A stretch of DNA of 21,892 nucleotides from NCBI GenBank assembly GCA_024763295.1, contig JANTFU010000005.1, positions 1 to 21,892 on the forward strand, in the 5' to 3' direction. This stretch comes from Anaerolineales bacterium. GTDB taxonomy: Bacteria; Chloroflexota; Anaerolineae; Anaerolineales; Villigracilaceae. The notes under the pieces are model-generated. The model saw only the letters and a program-made list of their open reading frames with translations, was not told the origin of the DNA and made no database searches. Shown here piece after piece: positions 20,578-21,892 of this stretch (position 1 is the stretch's first letter; each line of letters begins with the position of its first letter). The translations under genes and the position numbers were made by a program.

Positions 20578-21892
20578 ATGTTTCTGCTAAATCCCAAGAT
20601 GACCAAATTTGACCAGTTTGACGAAAAAACGAATGAAATTATGCGTAAGACGATTGCCTTTTTTGAGAAAAAAGGCAAGGCGAATATCAAGAAAGATGAT
20701 TATGATCGCGTTTGGTATGCCGATTTTCTGGAGTTTGTGAAGGAAGAGAAGATATTTGCGACTTTGTTGACGCCGTCTGAATTTTCTGATGACCCTGATG
20801 CGCGTTGGGATACTTGGCGGAATTGTGCGTTCAACGAAATTTTGGGTTTTTATGGCTTGGCATATTGGTATACATGGCAGGTCAGCATTTTGGGCTTGGG
20901 TCCGATTTGGATGGGCGCGAACGAAGATGTGAAGAAAAAGGCAGCAGCCTTATTGCAAGATGGCGCGGTGTTTGCCTTTGGGCTTTCGGAACGTGAGCAC
21001 GGCGCAGATATTTATTCGACCTCGATGACGCTGACGCCGCAGGCAGATGGGAGGTATTTGGCAAATGGTGCGAAATATTATATTGGGAACGCGAACGCTG
21101 CGCCGATGGTTTCGACCTTTGGCAAGATGAGCGATACGGGTGAGTATGTTTTCTTTGTGGCGGATTTTCGGCATAAAAATTATGAGTTGGTGAAGAATGT
21201 GACTGCCAGTCAGAATTATGTGGGCGAATATGCGCTGCATGATTATCCGATTACGGAAGCGGAGATTTTGACGAAGGGACAGGCAGCTTGGGATTCGGCG
21301 CTAAATACGGTGAATGTTGGGAAATATAATTTGGGCTGGGCATCGATTGGTATCGCGACCCATGCTTTTTACGAGGCGATTAACCACGCTGCGCATCGCG
21401 GTTTGTACAAGATGTATGTGACTGATTTTCCGCATGTTAAGCAGATGTTCACGGATGCGTATACGCGCCTCGTGGCGATGAAGCTCTTTGCGTTGCGTGC
21501 GGCAGATTATATGCGCGCGGCTTCGCGTGAAGATCGGCGCTATTTGCTCTATAACCCGATGGTCAAGATGAAGGTGACCACACAGGGCGAAGAAGTGATT
21601 AATCTGCTTTGGGATGTGATTGCGGCGAAAGGTTTTGAGAAGGATATGTTCTTCGAGATGGCGGCGCGTGATATTCGGGCGTTGCCGAAACTCGAGGGGA
21701 CGGTGCACGTCAACATTGCCCTGATTGTCAAATTTATGCCGAATTATTTCTTCGCGCCTGTTGAATATCCCGATTTGCCTACGCAGACGGCTTTGGAAAA
21801 CGATGATTTCCTTTTCGATCAGGGTCCGACGCGCGGCTTGGGAAAAATTCGCTTCCATGATTATCAGATCGCTTTTGATGGGTATGACTTGC
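20578..21892 (+). CDS. Acyl-CoA dehydrogenase, C-terminus cut by window edge
   Basis: The frame is open from the ATG at 20578 (AAGGAG ribosome-binding site) to the right edge, 438 codons and continuing, so the gene is longer than the typical 380-residue short-chain enzyme. The flavin/substrate loop is FGLSEREHGADIYSTS (about 131-146), and the following strand is YLANGAKYYIGNANAAP, the usual 'ANG.K.yIt' element. Residue E373 lies in LEGTVHVN, the position of the catalytic glutamate in the 'EGT' motif of medium-chain enzymes. The product oxidises an acyl-CoA thioester using FAD; chain length cannot be told. The N-terminal 100 residues do not look like the standard helical start, and the extra length hints at a long variant. 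It is transcribed divergently from the PfkB-parAB run. The 185-residue minus frame inside it is a shadow. Confidence 0.9.
   Translation, partial: MFLLNPKMTKFDQFDEKTNEIMRKTIAFFEKKGKANIKKDDYDRVWYADFLEFVKEEKIFATLLTPSEFSDDPDARWDTWRNCAFNEILGFYGLAYWYTWQVSILGLGPIWMGANEDVKKKAAALLQDGAVFAFGLSEREHGADIYSTSMTLTPQADGRYLANGAKYYIGNANAAPMVSTFGKMSDTGEYVFFVADFRHKNYELVKNVTASQNYVGEYALHDYPITEAEILTKGQAAWDSALNTVNVGKYNLGWASIGIATHAFYEAINHAAHRGLYKMYVTDFPHVKQMFTDAYTRLVAMKLFALRAADYMRAASREDRRYLLYNPMVKMKVTTQGEEVINLLWDVIAAKGFEKDMFFEMAARDIRALPKLEGTVHVNIALIVKFMPNYFFAPVEYPDLPTQTALENDDFLFDQGPTRGLGKIRFHDYQIAFDGYDL

Noticed and set aside
21301..21858. 185-codon minus-strand open frame
   Set aside because: It is antisense to the acyl-CoA dehydrogenase, whose motifs run through the same bases on the plus strand.

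Overview
The window reads as a gene-dense stretch of a bacterial chromosome from a Gram-variable, non-enteric lineage. I infer Chloroflexota, probably Anaerolineae-like. The inference rests on the mix of genes: a polytopic GAF/PAS class III cyclase, Tad-pilus CpaE with an intact receiver domain next to CpaF, V4R-domain proteins, and ParAB embedded in a signalling operon. No rRNA or tRNA is present to confirm it, so the placement is tentative. Sigma70-like TATAAT elements, several of them extended (TGnTATAAT), are easy to see. No tRNA, rRNA, CRISPR array or transposase gene was found.

Region 1 (1-5043, minus strand) is a compact operon read right to left. It encodes a 922-residue membrane adenylate/guanylate cyclase with a PDZ-like segment, about ten membrane helices, GAF, PAS and class III cyclase domains. 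Next come a HET-C/zinc-phospholipase-C-like protein (1-nt overlap), a small RipA/8xMP-like membrane protein, a lipoprotein (4-nt overlap) and a membrane-anchored protein cut by the window edge. A 46-nt imperfect hairpin sits between the HET-C-like and RipA-like genes.

Region 2 (5044-6888) starts with a divergent promoter region. Two plus-strand genes follow, a PduO-type cob(I)alamin adenosyltransferase with an apparently leaderless start and a DUF554 membrane protein, separated by a perfect 30-bp palindrome. A 302-bp gene-free stretch then holds a candidate 237-bp palindromic (MITE/REP-like) element and a bidirectional terminator.

Region 3 (6889-11969, minus strand) begins at an XRE regulator that carries two helix-turn-helix domains. 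The regulator is preceded by a promoter whose -10 box lies at the axis of an inverted repeat, a good candidate for an autoregulatory operator. Downstream are a TPR protein, a two-domain GNAT, two tandem V4R paralogues and a monoacylglycerol-lipase-like hydrolase, closed by a strong intrinsic terminator. A separately transcribed membrane-anchored DsbA-like thioredoxin follows.

Region 4 (12032-20481, minus strand) is one long run: PfkB-family kinase, ParA, ParB, a histidine kinase with an N-terminal MshEN/GspE-N-like (candidate cyclic-di-GMP-binding) domain, a GAF histidine kinase, an OmpR-type response regulator, a receiver-CpaE/TadZ fusion, a small conserved protein and the CpaF/TadA ATPase. 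It physically joins chromosome partition, two-component signalling and Tad pilus assembly. A divergent acyl-CoA dehydrogenase gene (plus strand, from 20578) runs off the right edge.
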